The notes under the pieces are model-generated. The model saw only the letters and a list, made by a program, of their open reading frames with translations. It searched no databases and was not told the origin of the DNA. A stretch of DNA of 64,000 nt from Daphnia pulex (taxonomy: Eukaryota > Arthropoda > Branchiopoda > Diplostraca > Daphniidae), in assembly GCF_021134715.1 (NCBI RefSeq), contig NC_060025.1:4402001-4466000 (forward strand). Direction: 5' to 3'. This document shows, one piece after another, positions 24,501-38,274 of this stretch; positions within the stretch are counted from its first letter, which is position 1, and every line of letters begins with the position of its first letter. A program made the translations under genes and the position numbers.

Positions 24501-25397
24501 ATATCATACACTTAAATTGTAATACGTGAGAGAAATCAATATAATAGATACTGTAAATTTTCACCTTTCAACGAACGGGAGAACTGCAATAAAAGAAAAT
24601 TCAATCATCAAGCATTATTGGTCAAAATGTAATCTTTAGAAGTAATACCGTTTTTATCAACGAAGGAGCCGAATCCTATTTTGAACTCCTTTGTTAAATT
24701 TCGCACTGGAAGGAAGTTTAAAAAATGTTAACCATTTAAGAAAATTGATTAAAATTTTGTTTGTTGATAGATTTACTAGATTCCACTAGCGATTCTGTCA
24801 ATCGTACGAGATTCTCCTTGTCGTAAAACATCGATTGTGACACATCCATCAAATAGTACAAATCAGCTGGGTAATCTTTCACAACCTTGTACTGCAGGGA
24901 AATATTATAGACCAATCCTGTTCATTTCCCAATAAAGCATAAGTAACAATAAACTATTAAGTGACTGACGTATAACAAATGGTAAAAGAAGCGTACCGTG
25001 ACGCAGATTAGTGAGAGAAGCTCTTTGCGGGTGAAGTTGAATAGGTTCACTTTTACGGTTCGATCTGGTCAAAGGGTTATCTTCAATAACTTTGTATATT
25101 GGAACAGGATCAATGAGCGATTCGGAAGGACAGGACTCCATTCGGTCTCTCAGTTGGCATCGATTAGTTCCATTTTTCGAAGTGCTCTAAACCAGCTCAA
25201 TATTTCAGGTGCGATCATTTATTGGACAATAGATAGGCTAATACCACTTTTGAACACCAAACACAATTTAGCACGCGAATGCACTCTCCACAGGTGGTTA
25301 GCGGGAGACATGGATCGCTCGCATTTCCTGAAGAAATTATGAAAACACATAGGAAAACACAGACAAACCAGAATATGCCGTTTCCAGAATACATCAT
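21572..25397 (-). CDS. Integrin beta subunit, full length, 20 exons
   Basis: Exons, 5' to 3': 25397-25248, 25186-24997, 24917-24777, 24705-24649, 24583-24565, 24458-24362, 24270-24100, 24004-23738, 23658-23506, 23431-23300, 23185-23090, 23009-22921, 22844-22799, 22724-22622, 22557-22492, 22421-22327, 22246-22108, 22042-21887, 21819-21692, 21634-21572. They total 785 residues in frame. Order of parts: signal peptide, cysteine-rich PSI region ([13 protein letters not shown]), betaI domain with the MIDAS motif DVSQS in [39 protein letters not shown], four cysteine-rich I-EGF repeats, beta tail, one membrane helix ([16 protein letters not shown]) and a tail with [13 protein letters not shown] and NPAY for talin/kindlin binding. 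It pairs with an alpha subunit for matrix adhesion. The second start codon, at 25394, is equally possible. The acceptor at 24270 is inferred from frame and homology. Confidence 0.95.
24565..24583 (-). other. 19-nt integrin microexon
   Basis: TTCTCCCGTTCGTTGAAAG, flanked by an AG acceptor (TTATTGCAG) and a GT donor. It completes the phase-1 codon of the previous exon and leaves phase 0+2 for the next, giving ...DKNVLPFVERITES..., the conserved betaI segment. Without it the frame breaks. Confidence 0.9.
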
Positions 25398-25894
25398 TCA
25401 ATGAGATGTAAGAATGCGTTGAACACTACACTAGAACAAAGAATATGTAGACTATGGAGTCGAGCGTTGGCGTACTACCGCTGATAACAATCAATGTTGA
25501 TAACAAATTTGCGACCCTTAATCTTATATATTTCAATACTGATAATGAACAAGGCTGTAATTGATCCATTAACCAATTTCCGCCTTCAACTGCACAAGAA
25601 ACATTTTAACGGTTAAGCAACAGCTAACATCGTTTTCCACTTACATTGTCCTTGCCTCTTTTTAGTCCAACAAATCAACATACACGATAGTGAGTTTAAA
25701 CTGAGGTGATGTTTATTTTATCCATAATAATAGACATTCTACTGTAAAATGTAAACGCAACTTGAATCTATAAAGTCTTGCACAATTTTCCATCGCTGCA
25801 GCGGACACGAACATCGTAGCGAACTGGGTCTGCAATAAAAAAGGTTTTCAATCTACTAGTAATGAAAAAACGTTACGACTGACAGTATTGGCTT

Positions 25895-25963
25895 TATCAG
25901 TTATTTACAGCCAAAGTATGAGTTTCATAAGAAATCAAACGGTAACTCGTTTTCACCTCAGCT
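25895..25963 (-). ncRNA. Box C/D snoRNA, family A copy, weak C box
   Basis: Homologous to the copy at 29078-29145 (shared ACGAGTTACCGTTTGAT and CTTTGGCTGTA). The D box CTGA is at 25900-25897. The C box position reads GAGGTGAAA in place of TGATGAAA, so this copy may be degenerate. Confidence 0.5.
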
Positions 25964-26035
25964 GAAGCGAATCCTACAGAAAATAAACCTTTCAGTAAAG
26001 ATACTATGTAAGAATGTAAGAATCTACTTTGTTTT

Positions 26036-26097
26036 TATCAGATCTTCTTAGAGGTAGACTGCTCATGGTTAATGCAGCACAAGTTTTGTCATCATAC
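26036..26097 (-). ncRNA. Box C/D snoRNA, family B copy 1
   Basis: C box TGATGA at 26094-26089 and D box CTGA at 26041-26038. The body is almost identical to the copies at 26479 and 29557. The guide next to the D box contains CCTCTAAGAAG, complementary to a conserved 18S rRNA segment as I remember it. Confidence 0.8.
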
Positions 26098-26253
26098 AAT
26101 AAAAGGATGAAAATTAGCCTGCTAATTACCTTGGTTTACTTGCAGAAGTACAAATCCCCAAGAAAGTGTAGATGTCAAATGTTTTTCCTGCAGAAACACA
26201 ATTGCTAATTAGAGGAAATCTCCAGTTTGTGAAAACAACTTTTATGAGTAGAT

Positions 26254-26327
26254 TTTCAGTACCAGGAATCCATTGCTTAAATTTAATCAAAGACATTTAA
26301 CCTCATAAGCAAAATTTCTCATCATGA
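26254..26327 (-). ncRNA. Box C/D snoRNA, family C copy 1
   Basis: C box TGATGA at 26324-26319 and D box CTGA at 26259-26256. The segment before the D box, AATGGATTCCTGGTA, is shared with the copy at 26711. Confidence 0.75.
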
Positions 26328-26478
26328 TAAATACTTTAAATATATAAAGGGAAACTACTCACCAATAACTCCAGCAGCAAAGATTCCATCATTCCCACTT
26401 GGGTAGACCTGCCGAGGTAGAAAACAAATCTAGCTTAATTCAAGCTAGTCAACACATTTTAAAATAATAAATTCAATG

Positions 26479-26540
26479 AATCAGGTCTTCTTAGAGGTAG
26501 ACTGCTCATGGTAAATGCAGCACAAGTTTTGTCATCATAA
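26479..26540 (-). ncRNA. Box C/D snoRNA, family B copy 2
   Basis: C box TGATGA at 26537-26532 and D box CTGA at 26484-26481. It differs from copy 1 at very few positions across about 57 nt, while flanking intron sequence differs. That shows selection on the snoRNA or recent duplication. Confidence 0.8.
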
Positions 26541-26710
26541 AATGTAACAAAGTAACAATTTGCTATAGATTTACCTGTCAACCAGAAACCCAACCACTGA
26601 AGCAAATCCAGCCAAAAACTGGAATCATTGCCGCCACCTGGCCGCTCCTGCTAAGAAACATTACTTTTAAATACAAGCCATTTTTTTCAAAATATTTTAC
26701 AAAAATTAAA

Positions 26711-26785
26711 ATTCAGTACCAGGAATCCATTGCTGGTATATAATCAAAGACAATTCTGACTCATAAGCAACATTTCTCATCATAT
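26711..26785 (-). ncRNA. Box C/D snoRNA, family C copy 2
   Basis: C box TGATGA at 26782-26777, D box CTGA at 26716-26713 and the internal element TTTGATTA. It matches the copies at 26254 and 30253. Confidence 0.8.
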
Positions 26786-26990
26786 TTATAATGCACAAGT
26801 TCATTAGGACAAAACCAAGCTTACCCGAGTTTTGAATTTCAGCTTTGTAAATCCTTACGACGAAGTTGAAGACCATTCTTGTGAAAAGCACCCTTACAAG
26901 TATATAGGACAAACTTCCTCCTAGAATGTCAACATACACATGAGTAAAATTGAAGCTTCCAAAAACATTTTTAATGCATCAACTAATGTA

Positions 26991-27061
26991 ATTCAGACAA
27001 GAAATGCAGCCAAGGAGCATGTTTCAAGAGAATCAAATGGTAACTCCTGTTGTCATCATAA
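26991..27061 (-). ncRNA. Box C/D snoRNA, family D copy
   Basis: C box TGATGA at 27058-27053 and D box CTGA at 26996-26993. It shares GGAGTTACCATTTGA and GGCTGCAT with the copy in ATP synthase alpha intron 1. It also resembles family A, so A and D are probably old paralogues. Confidence 0.8.
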
Positions 27062-27399
27062 TAAATTTAAACTTTAAATTTACTAAAATAAAAACCATGC
27101 ATCAACCTACAAATGCATGGTTTGCATTAAAATTAAGAAAAACTTGAGAATCTTCCAACTTACATATTTTCTGCACCCTACTAGACATTTGAGGGCTACT
27201 TGCAACAGGATGTTGACACCTTGTCATCTCGGCTGAGCTGCGTCAAGTGATCCTGTAGAGCAATGTCGCCCATTGAAGAAAGCAATAAGCAAACCACGCG
27301 GAGCTTGGTTTGCTTCCGCTGCCGGTAGAACACATGGGGAGTGGAAAAGAGGGAGACCGGGTAAAGAAGAGTTGTCATTTTTCTTGTTTCAGTTATTAT

Positions 27400-28774
27400 T
27401 TCTTTTACGAACAAATAACTATTTGTGAGTTAATGACAGTTAAAAGACAACTAAAAAATTTAGAATTTAATTACTAGTTCATAGTTATATATATTTGTCT
27501 ATTTGTATGTTTGAAATTAAAAAACAATTGCAACGTCATCAAACTGATCGCATGTTGGATTTCGATTTTTCGAGTTCAATTCTAATTTTTTTAAATTTTG
27601 TTCTGATCTAAATTCACTCCCTTCGACCTTAGTTACCTATACTATATGGGTAATATAAGTGCTTAGGTTATCCATTTTTAATTGAAATTGTATACTAGAT
27701 AGAACTTTAGTAAACAACCTATGCGGGATAGTCGGATAAAAGAAGGCAAGAAGCCCAAGCTGGCGAGGAAAAACGGAGGGTTTTGGAAGTGGTAGCGGAA
27801 AAACATTAAAGATGAGTTACATATAAATATAATCCTGTTAAATTTTGCTCGAAGAATCATTAAGCGCTTTGTAACTTCAAAATTCTTTGTATTTGGTCGT
27901 AGGCCTACTGTCGTAGTTCGTAGGTTGTTGACTCGACCGACTCTTAACGATTCGCCATCGTGCAAAGTTGTCTCATATCCTATCCATATCTAATTCAAAA
28001 CTCGATTTTTAAGCACTTCTTTCCGTAGTAGAAGTTATCTTTGATCATTGTTGTTCATATTTTAGGGAGTGGTATTATATTAACCACGGAACTTGAAATA
28101 ATTTTTAGACTTCTCTTTTTAGAAAATCATAATCTTGCCTTATTTCTTTGCAATTGCGACTTCACGACGAGACAGAAGTTCGCTACTATATTGTGTTTTA
28201 ACGTTTAGTACTCAAAACGTAGAGTAATGTGCACAACTGAATCTTTAGAAGGTTCTGGCTAACTAAAATCGCAGGGAAATAAAAATCTGCTTTTCGCTGA
28301 ACCAACACAACTACACCTTCCGATAAAAAAGTAATGAAGCATTATTTGGGATTGTCCTACTACACCAATAACAACTCGCCCAAGATTGAAACTAGAAGAA
28401 TAGATTAGGGTTTTGTTATTACAGGAATTCCAATAAAATGAATGACGAAATATTCCGAGTAAATACGCTTTCTATTTGGAACAACGTGTCCTATCATATT
28501 AATTCTCTTTAACCCCGGACACTGGACATTTGTTCTGTATTAATAATCAATCAGCTGATAGAACTATGAATGACCATTTATCACCAATCTTTTGATGACT
28601 TTAATTATTTTCTCTTTTACATACACGTTTCCCTCGACTCGGGTCGAGTTCTATCAGTGCACTACAAAAATGAGGGAAAAAAAATGTACACGTAATTGGG
28701 TGTTGATGACGATAACCTCGATTTTTTTTTTACTAAACCCAATAGTTTGTTTATGGGTCAATGTTCCTCCCTTT
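27400..28774. other. Intergenic DNA
   Basis: AT-rich stretch between the snoRNA host gene and the 3' end of ATP synthase alpha. I see no supported exon or RNA gene. A 95-codon minus-strand frame (27678-27965) has no recognisable features. Confidence 0.5.
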
Positions 28775-31633
<2,859 letters not shown>

Positions 31634-32422
31634 TTTCTCGACTCAAGGAATATCTGCACTTGGAGAGCAACAGAAGTGTAGAGAACGACTAAGAAAATGG
31701 AGGGTGAGAGCCGGATGAAGTCGAATGTTGTCACGTATTACTGATTCCCTGCTACGTGAAAATTGGCCATAATGCAAAAGTATATTTCCAACGCGGAAAA
31801 TATATTTCTAATCGATAATAATATTGTATTTTCATCAATAAATTTTCAGTAACTAATGAATGATAGTAGTACAAATCTTCTTAGATTAAAATATACAACA
31901 TTTTGATTCATTAAAATTCGTTGATTGAACGTAATGCTCAGAAAAATCTTGTTTTATGAAAACTTATTGATAAATTAAAATGTAGTAAGAATATATCACA
32001 ATAAAATATGTCGTTTTGAAATCTATTTAAAATTTTGTTCAATTATCTTATATCGTGCAATGCTTTTTGTATCGTTGGCATTCATTCAGCGGGCTATTTA
32101 AAAACTGCTGATTTTCAGATTGTTAACGTAAGTAAATGATTAGTGGATTAGTAAAGGAACTTAACGTTTGAGTATTTATGATATATTATTTGAGTATGTG
32201 TGATTGTCCACGGTTTAGGAGCAGATATTCCTATTTTCTATAAGTAAAAAATAAAAATAAAACGTGCTTTTGACTATTGTTACCATTTACTACTGGCAAC
32301 GTTGCTCTAAAGGCGCCTCATAGTCATCTAATTTTCACAATGAAAGTCGTTTGAATGTTTTCGTTTTTGAGCAGTTTGTAATAACTAATAAATGTAATAT
32401 AAATCTTTTTATTATCAGAATT
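31634..32422. promoter_or_regulatory. Divergent intergenic region, ATP synthase alpha / treslin
   Basis: About 790 bp separate two genes transcribed away from each other, so both promoters and 5' untranslated exons should lie here. An acceptor-like TTATTATCAG at 32411-32420, directly before the treslin ATG, suggests a non-coding first exon for treslin. No TATA box could be assigned with confidence. Confidence 0.5.
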
Positions 32423-35400
32423 ATGGCTTCGAGACCAAGCATAGTGTTTCTCTTCGATCTAGACTTGCCTTCTGTCAGGTCTGGTAAAAGTTTAGTGAAC
32501 AGTGATGATGATTTCCCCTCGCAGTGTATCCGTCTCTTAAGACACGTCGTTCTTAACATTTTGAACTATTTCAGTGAGAAACAAATTAACATTCAGTGGG
32601 GCTACCGCTTCTACTCTTCATCAAAATATCAATTAACTAACAAAGCTCACTTTGTGGAACTTACTACTCAGACTGTGGAGGAGTTTGAGGAAGCATTGAA
32701 TGTTAGTTTTGAACAGAACAATGTCTTCGTTGAAGGAGCCACTTTGAATCAAATGACTGGAGCTAGTGTTCTCAGTCGAACTCTTCAAGATATATTTTCA
32801 GATTATGATTGGAAAACTCCTTCTGATGCCCTAACTCCTACCAGAAAAGGCAAAAAAGCTGGAAAACAACTTGATCAGAGCTTGCAAAATCTTGTTTTCA
32901 TATTTACTGAAGTACCAAGTGATGAAGCAATAAGCTCATTCTGCAGATTCAGAGTTCAAGATGAACTGTCAGTCAAATCAGTTACTGATGCCATTTTGCC
33001 TAAAGAGTTGGCAAAACGCTTCCAAGAGTTTCAACTAAGTCTGAATTTCATTGATTTGTCAAATGATAAAAAGGCAATATTTAGCAAAATTGCTGGTAAT
33101 CTACGTGGGGCAGTAATTAATGCCTTGTCATTTACCTCACCCTTTAGTTTTAGTCAAATTTTGCAAGCTTCATGCTTGGCAGAAGGTTACTCTAAAGAAA
33201 TGTGTTCTTCTTGCCAGTCTCTTTCACTTGATTCCAAAACAGTTGTCTTAGTTCTCAATGAACAAGAGATTGAGTTTCAGTTGCAGTGCTGGAACCCTAG
33301 TTGCATCAAATCTAGTCTTTGGTATGAATTTTCTATTTTTTCTAAAATAAGAGGCAATTAATTAAATTCTTGTCTTTCTTTGTTTACACATATTCATGGC
33401 CGAACAGTTCGGAAGACGGAAATGTTAACAAATCTGTAATCAATTGCAAGACTGTACAGAAAACATCAGTCCCAATCTTAAACTGGTTGAGGTATGAATC
33501 ACTAAGTCTACTCTCCAGCAAAAGTGCGTCGATACCGAAGCTTTTTTCACAGAAAATATCATGGGTATTGAGTTAAAACCTACTGTTTGAAAAATTTATA
33601 TTTAAACTAATCCTTTGAATATGATTTTCCCCATTAGATTGGTCAGTTGAACGACAGATTTTGCTGCATTTCCCCACTTACTTCCCGTACAGCTTTTATG
33701 CTATTCCCATCCGCCGATTGCATTTCCTTTCAATCCTGGGCCACTATTCTTTTTGGTTCAATAAACCAAGAAAGCTCCATGGTATCAAGGACTCGGAATT
33801 TTGTCGAAAGAATTCTTGAAGATCAGCGCAGAAGTTCGCCATTTACGGGAGATCTTTCACCCTCAATTCCTAACCAGTGCCTCAACTGGTCTCTACTCAG
33901 TCACCTCAAAGGAAATTATGTTGAAAAGAAAGGGGTTCATTTAGGAACGCATTGGCAAAATTTAAAACATTGGTAAGTCGGATCTATTTTATCTATACAA
34001 ATTATCTATGCTAAATTTCCTGCTTTTCAGCTTTCAGAGTGAAGAAACACAGGAAAAATGTTTAAAAGAATTCAGCAACAATTCCTTTGATCAATTGTCC
34101 AACTCAATTCCTCAAAACGACACGCTTTCAGGTCTTTTGGCCAGTGAAGGAGGTGCACTTAAAAAAATTGGTTCTAATAGGATTCAAAACCTTCGCGCAT
34201 CTACTCTTCTGCAAAAAAGCCAGGAAGTTCGAGCAAAGAACGATGAAATAGAACGTGAAAAAATTAATCGGGAGAAACAAATAGCCGAAGAAAGAAAGGA
34301 AAAGATCTGGAAAGAACTTGAAATGTATTTGTTAACTCTGCGTTCATCGATCGAATTTGGCGGAGATAAGGTTAAAATAGTTCCAAGCAGAGTAGAATTC
34401 GTTCATCAAGAGATACTGGATCGCTGTTTAAAACTTAAAAATCAAGAAAGTAACTCACAGCTTGAAGACTGGCAACTATTCTGTCTAGTCCAAGTGATCG
34501 CTAGTACAATTCTCTATGTGTGGGAAGAAAATCAATCAATGGTAAGTAACAGCTCAAAATGGTTTAAATCCATGGCTTGTTAAAGAAAAACATTTTTTAA
34601 TAGGTGAAAGGATTTGAAACAATTCGGCAAAACTTTCTTAAAAAACCAGGAACAGTTAATCGCTCAACCCCAAAAGACAACAAAGTCCACGAATTCAAGT
34701 TTCAAATTATGCTTCGACTTGAATTATCTTGGGTAAGTTTCAGTTTGTGAAAGACTTTTGTGAAACTCAGAAACTAACAGAAACTCATGCGCATAAAAAG
34801 GTTGTTCCTTCGCTGGTTGGAGAAGAAGAAGAAGTGCTGCAAGACACAGTTAGTTTGTTCCAAATGCTGGCAATCCATTCTAATCCTCAACTTATATCAA
34901 GTTTTTTCCAGGACGGTTTGGTAGTCAGGTATGAAAATCGAAATTTAAAATTTAGGCGGCATTTCAATATTTATGGTCATCTTCCTGTTCAGCTTTGAAA
35001 ACATGTTACCCGAGTTTCTTGTTAACTTGGGAGAAGAATTAAATCAGCCTATTCCGGCCAGTTTGAGTGATATTGTGCGATCGAAAAATTCAACGCGAAC
35101 TCCGAGTCCCACATTAAGCTCCAGAACGTTGTCCGTTCATTCCGTTTCTCAGAACGAAACATTGGACAGCCAAAGATCAGTCACACGCGATTTAAGGTGA
35201 GAGTGATGTGCTTAAAATCGCCTTGTTTTCAGTGATTATAAATATTTTCTTAATTGCAGGTCGAGGACACTGTCTAGGCAACCAAGTCTAACTGTTCTTC
35301 AGCACAAAAAGCAGATTACCCTTCCAAATAAAGTCGAGAGGATTCCTGTTGTTACCAAGAAAGAAGGTAATACCATTTTACAATCTTTGTAACAATTGAG

Positions 35401-37196
35401 TTTGATTCGTGTGCTTTTTTCCGGTTAGAGCCCAACGAAGTCGTACGGGTACGACGCAGTTTGCAGTTTGGAGGAATTGATGCACCTCTTCAGAAAACTC
35501 GAATCAAATCTCCGTCTAAAGTATCTTTTACACCCAAAAAACTGAACATTTCGTTCGAACCATTAGCGGAATTCACTACACCTAGCAAAGCAACGGGTAT
35601 GTTTTTCAGTATTCGTGTTCACCTTACACGGGCACGCAGTTTTTACTGTTTGTTTTATGTTTTCCAGATCAAATTTTGGCGCCAGAGACCCCATCACGAC
35701 TTCGCAGCGATAACAAAAACAAGAAAACTGATGGAATTCACGTCGTCGGTGAATCCCCAGAAATTAAACAAGAGGGTAAAATTCGTGTATTTTCGCTTCG
35801 CGACCTTTTGCCATGGCTCTAAGTCATTTTTGTTTCCTTTTTTTTTTTTGCTCTAGTTTTGCGAAGGAGTCCTCGAAGATTGGAAGCTGCCATCGCTTTA
35901 CGACGGCGAGCGTCTTTTTATTCAACGCTAACCTCTGATGTGAACCCAGAAAAGGGGGCGTCACGGAACTGGACCAGGGGGGAGAGCCAAGTCTGGTCAG
36001 AGAAGGCCAAGGCTAATACTAGCATCCAGCCTATGGAAGATAACAGTCAGCAAACTGGGCAATCGGCGCGCTTTCTCTTTTCCAAAATTCTGTCGCGTAA
36101 TGATTCAATGAACACCAGTGAGCTAGGCTTTAGTCCTAGGGTGAACATTGTCGAGCCCGACATTTTAATGCCAATGCCATCACTCGGCACACCCCGAAAG
36201 GGTAGTTCAACGATGCTTTTACCCCCTTCTACACCGTCACGTCAACGTCTAACGTTTCCTGAAACTGGTGCTTCCGTTTTGGTGCAAGGCACACCTCAAA
36301 AGACTCCAATGAAGACGCCCAAACAAGTGCAGTTTAATTTCAGCTTTCAACCGGCTACGCCTTCCTCGAAAGTAGCCCCCGATCCCAGAAGTATCCTGAA
36401 GTCGCCCATGTCATTTCAATCCCAGCAGAGCCGAACGCCGTGCAAATCTGGTCCCCAAGATCGGCTAGCCCACCAAGTGATTCATATTTTAGATGATACT
36501 AATTTTACCGGTCGACACCAGTTGGAGCTTCACAGTCCTGCCAAACCAGAAGAAGTCCTGGCAAAGAGAGAAGATAAATCGGAAGACATTTCAGCGGAAG
36601 AAACCAAATGGTCAAACGAGTCTAACCATGTGCCTAATAATGAAGAGAGTCAAGTCCATAGGCTGGATGAAAACACGTTACGACCTGATGAAGAGGTTGA
36701 ACTTCAATCCCCTTCGAAAACCGAAAAAGAAAAATCGATTGTTTCGCCTTTGATACTCCGTCGCTCAGCTCGCTACCCACTTTCTTATCAAAATAACCAA
36801 GCCACCAATTTTTATCAACATAACCCCAATTGGTCGGTGGTTGACTATAGAAGACCAATCGTCGATGGCACTAGTACTGCTCAACCTCGACCAAACCATT
36901 CAAGAACGAGTAACAACGGCGTAACTGAAGACCCTTATCAGTTTGACGATGAGGCCGAAATCAAACCCAAGCGTTTGTCCCTTGCCGATTCGAGCACACA
37001 CAAGAGGAAGCTTTTCCAATCCTCTGCAGAGAAAACGCCCATTCCCAAGAGGCGGCGGATCATCCCCAATGCTTCTCCTATCGAAGAATCAAAAACACCA
37101 CCGACTTGTAAGTTCCAAGCACCAAAAGATGGCAGCTTATTCCACTTAGAAAATTCTCCACTTTTGAATTCTATTGATGCCAAATTTTTAGCTTAG
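32423..37196 (+). CDS. TICRR: Treslin/TICRR-like replication initiation factor
   Basis: Eleven exons: 32423-33321, 33408-33564, 33638-33972, 34031-34541, 34604-34732, 34771-34928, 34993-35196, 35260-35366, 35429-35596, 35668-35775, 35857-37196. They give 1371 residues in frame. The N-terminal part (MASRPSIVFLFDLDLPSV..., WGYRFYSS, LSRTLQDIFSDYDW) resembles the treslin N-terminal domain. A charged helical stretch (NDEIEREKINREKQIAEERKEK) and the block HEFKFQIMLRLELSW, then EEEEVLQDTVSLFQML, correspond to the middle domain. The long C-terminal part is disordered and rich in SP/TP sites next to basic residues (KSPSK, FTPKK, RRSPRR, GTPRK, KTPMKTPK), as expected for CDK-dependent binding to TopBP1/Dpb11. 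Treslin loads Cdc45 at origins. The exon 2 acceptor and the 38-bp intron 5 (34733-34770) are the least certain parts. Confidence 0.8.
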
Positions 37197-38274
37197 TTGT
37201 GTTTTTTTCTTTCAAATTTGAACTCGAAGAATGAATGTGTATGTGCGAAAAGTGTTCATTACAATATTAAACAAGAAAAATTGCTTATTCAGTTTAGTAG
37301 TTTTTTATTTAAAACTATTGGTTGGTGTATGTCTAGCAACATAACAAAGCTATTTAATATAACTATATGCTGAATTATCCAAAGGTGTAACTGAGCGCCA
37401 AATTCAGTTGTGCTATACAGTGCGTTTATTAGGCAGCATGCTATTAGCCCGGGATCAAAAGTTTCTCTTCTTCTCTAGTTACAGTGTTTCACCGATTTTA
37501 TGGTTTATGGATCTTACTTCGAACTTGACTTGAATGTACAACTCGAAGCGAGTGCAATATAAATTATGAGGCTATTTGTAGCTACTAATTGGTTTGGAGA
37601 AATACTGTGGTACTTAAATTTAATTTGATTCTGGTTAATACCACTCAAGTCGGCTGGAAGTTACTGGCTTGGATAGACATACATCTATTTTTATACCTCG
37701 TAGTGTAGTCGTGAGTGGAAGAGAAAGGTCAACAAGTATTTGCCAATGCGGAATTGATCCCACAAAACTGACAAGGAATCCAGTACGAAACTGATATGAA
37801 AGTACACTTTGAAAAATGAACTTGTTGCTGGACTTAACGTTACATTTTGCTAGAACGTTCGCTTTGTTTTACCCTAAGTCGAACCTGGAAGGCAATTGTG
37901 GTTTAATTTAAGGAAAAGGCGAACGCAGCTGGATCGAAGTAAGCGCATCGTCATCCATGAATATAAAAGCACATCGTCGGAAAGTCAGTAATAATAAATA
38001 TGAGTTGCGGTTGACGGGTTATGCGATATTTAAGAAAAAAATCGATTTCGTGCTGGGAAGGTCGAAGCGCGGACGCATAGGTTTACGACTCGGTTTGATC
38101 AAAGTGACCGTGAGCGACAAACTCGGCTCTTTCTAGAGACACGACAACAGTCTCTCTGTCGTGCTCGTCAAGCCAAGACATCCTCTCGGCGCAAGAAGAA
38201 ATTTCCACTTTTTGACTTATCAATCATTCTTTGATCTTGATTGCCAATCAAATCTCCAAGTCATATCGCATCCA
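37197..38274. other. Intergenic DNA, treslin 3' end to oig-4 promoter
   Basis: An AATATTAAA-type polyadenylation candidate lies about 70 bp after the treslin stop. The rest is AT-rich with no supported gene. The last 150 bp is probably the 5' untranslated leader of the Oig-4-like gene. Confidence 0.5.

Larger units (their letters stand above)
25700..27390 (-). ncRNA. Non-coding snoRNA host gene
   Basis: The unit is inferred from six box C/D snoRNA copies on the minus strand alternating with short exon-like segments bounded by good splice sites. A possible first exon ends with ATAT/GTAAGT near 27166. Further exons appear near 26918-26940, 26822-26838, 26574-26655 and 26362-26408, and a last exon starts near 25833. 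A polyadenylation signal AATAAA sits at 25717-25712. The promoter-proximal DNA near 27340-27370 is pyrimidine-rich on the transcribed strand (CTCTTTTCC), as in 5'-TOP host genes. The only early ATG opens a 24-codon frame (MGDIALQDHLTQL...), and I see no conserved protein across the exons. It lies between integrin beta and ATP synthase alpha on the same strand. A small undetected protein cannot be excluded. Confidence 0.65.

Noticed and set aside
27678-27965. 95-codon minus-strand frame in intergenic DNA
   Set aside because: Composition and codon pattern look random for AT-rich DNA, with no recognisable domain or splice structure.
33370-33576. Independent short protein at 33370
   Set aside because: The frame from 33408 onward is treslin exon 2. 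The part upstream is intron, and the apparent start is not an ATG.
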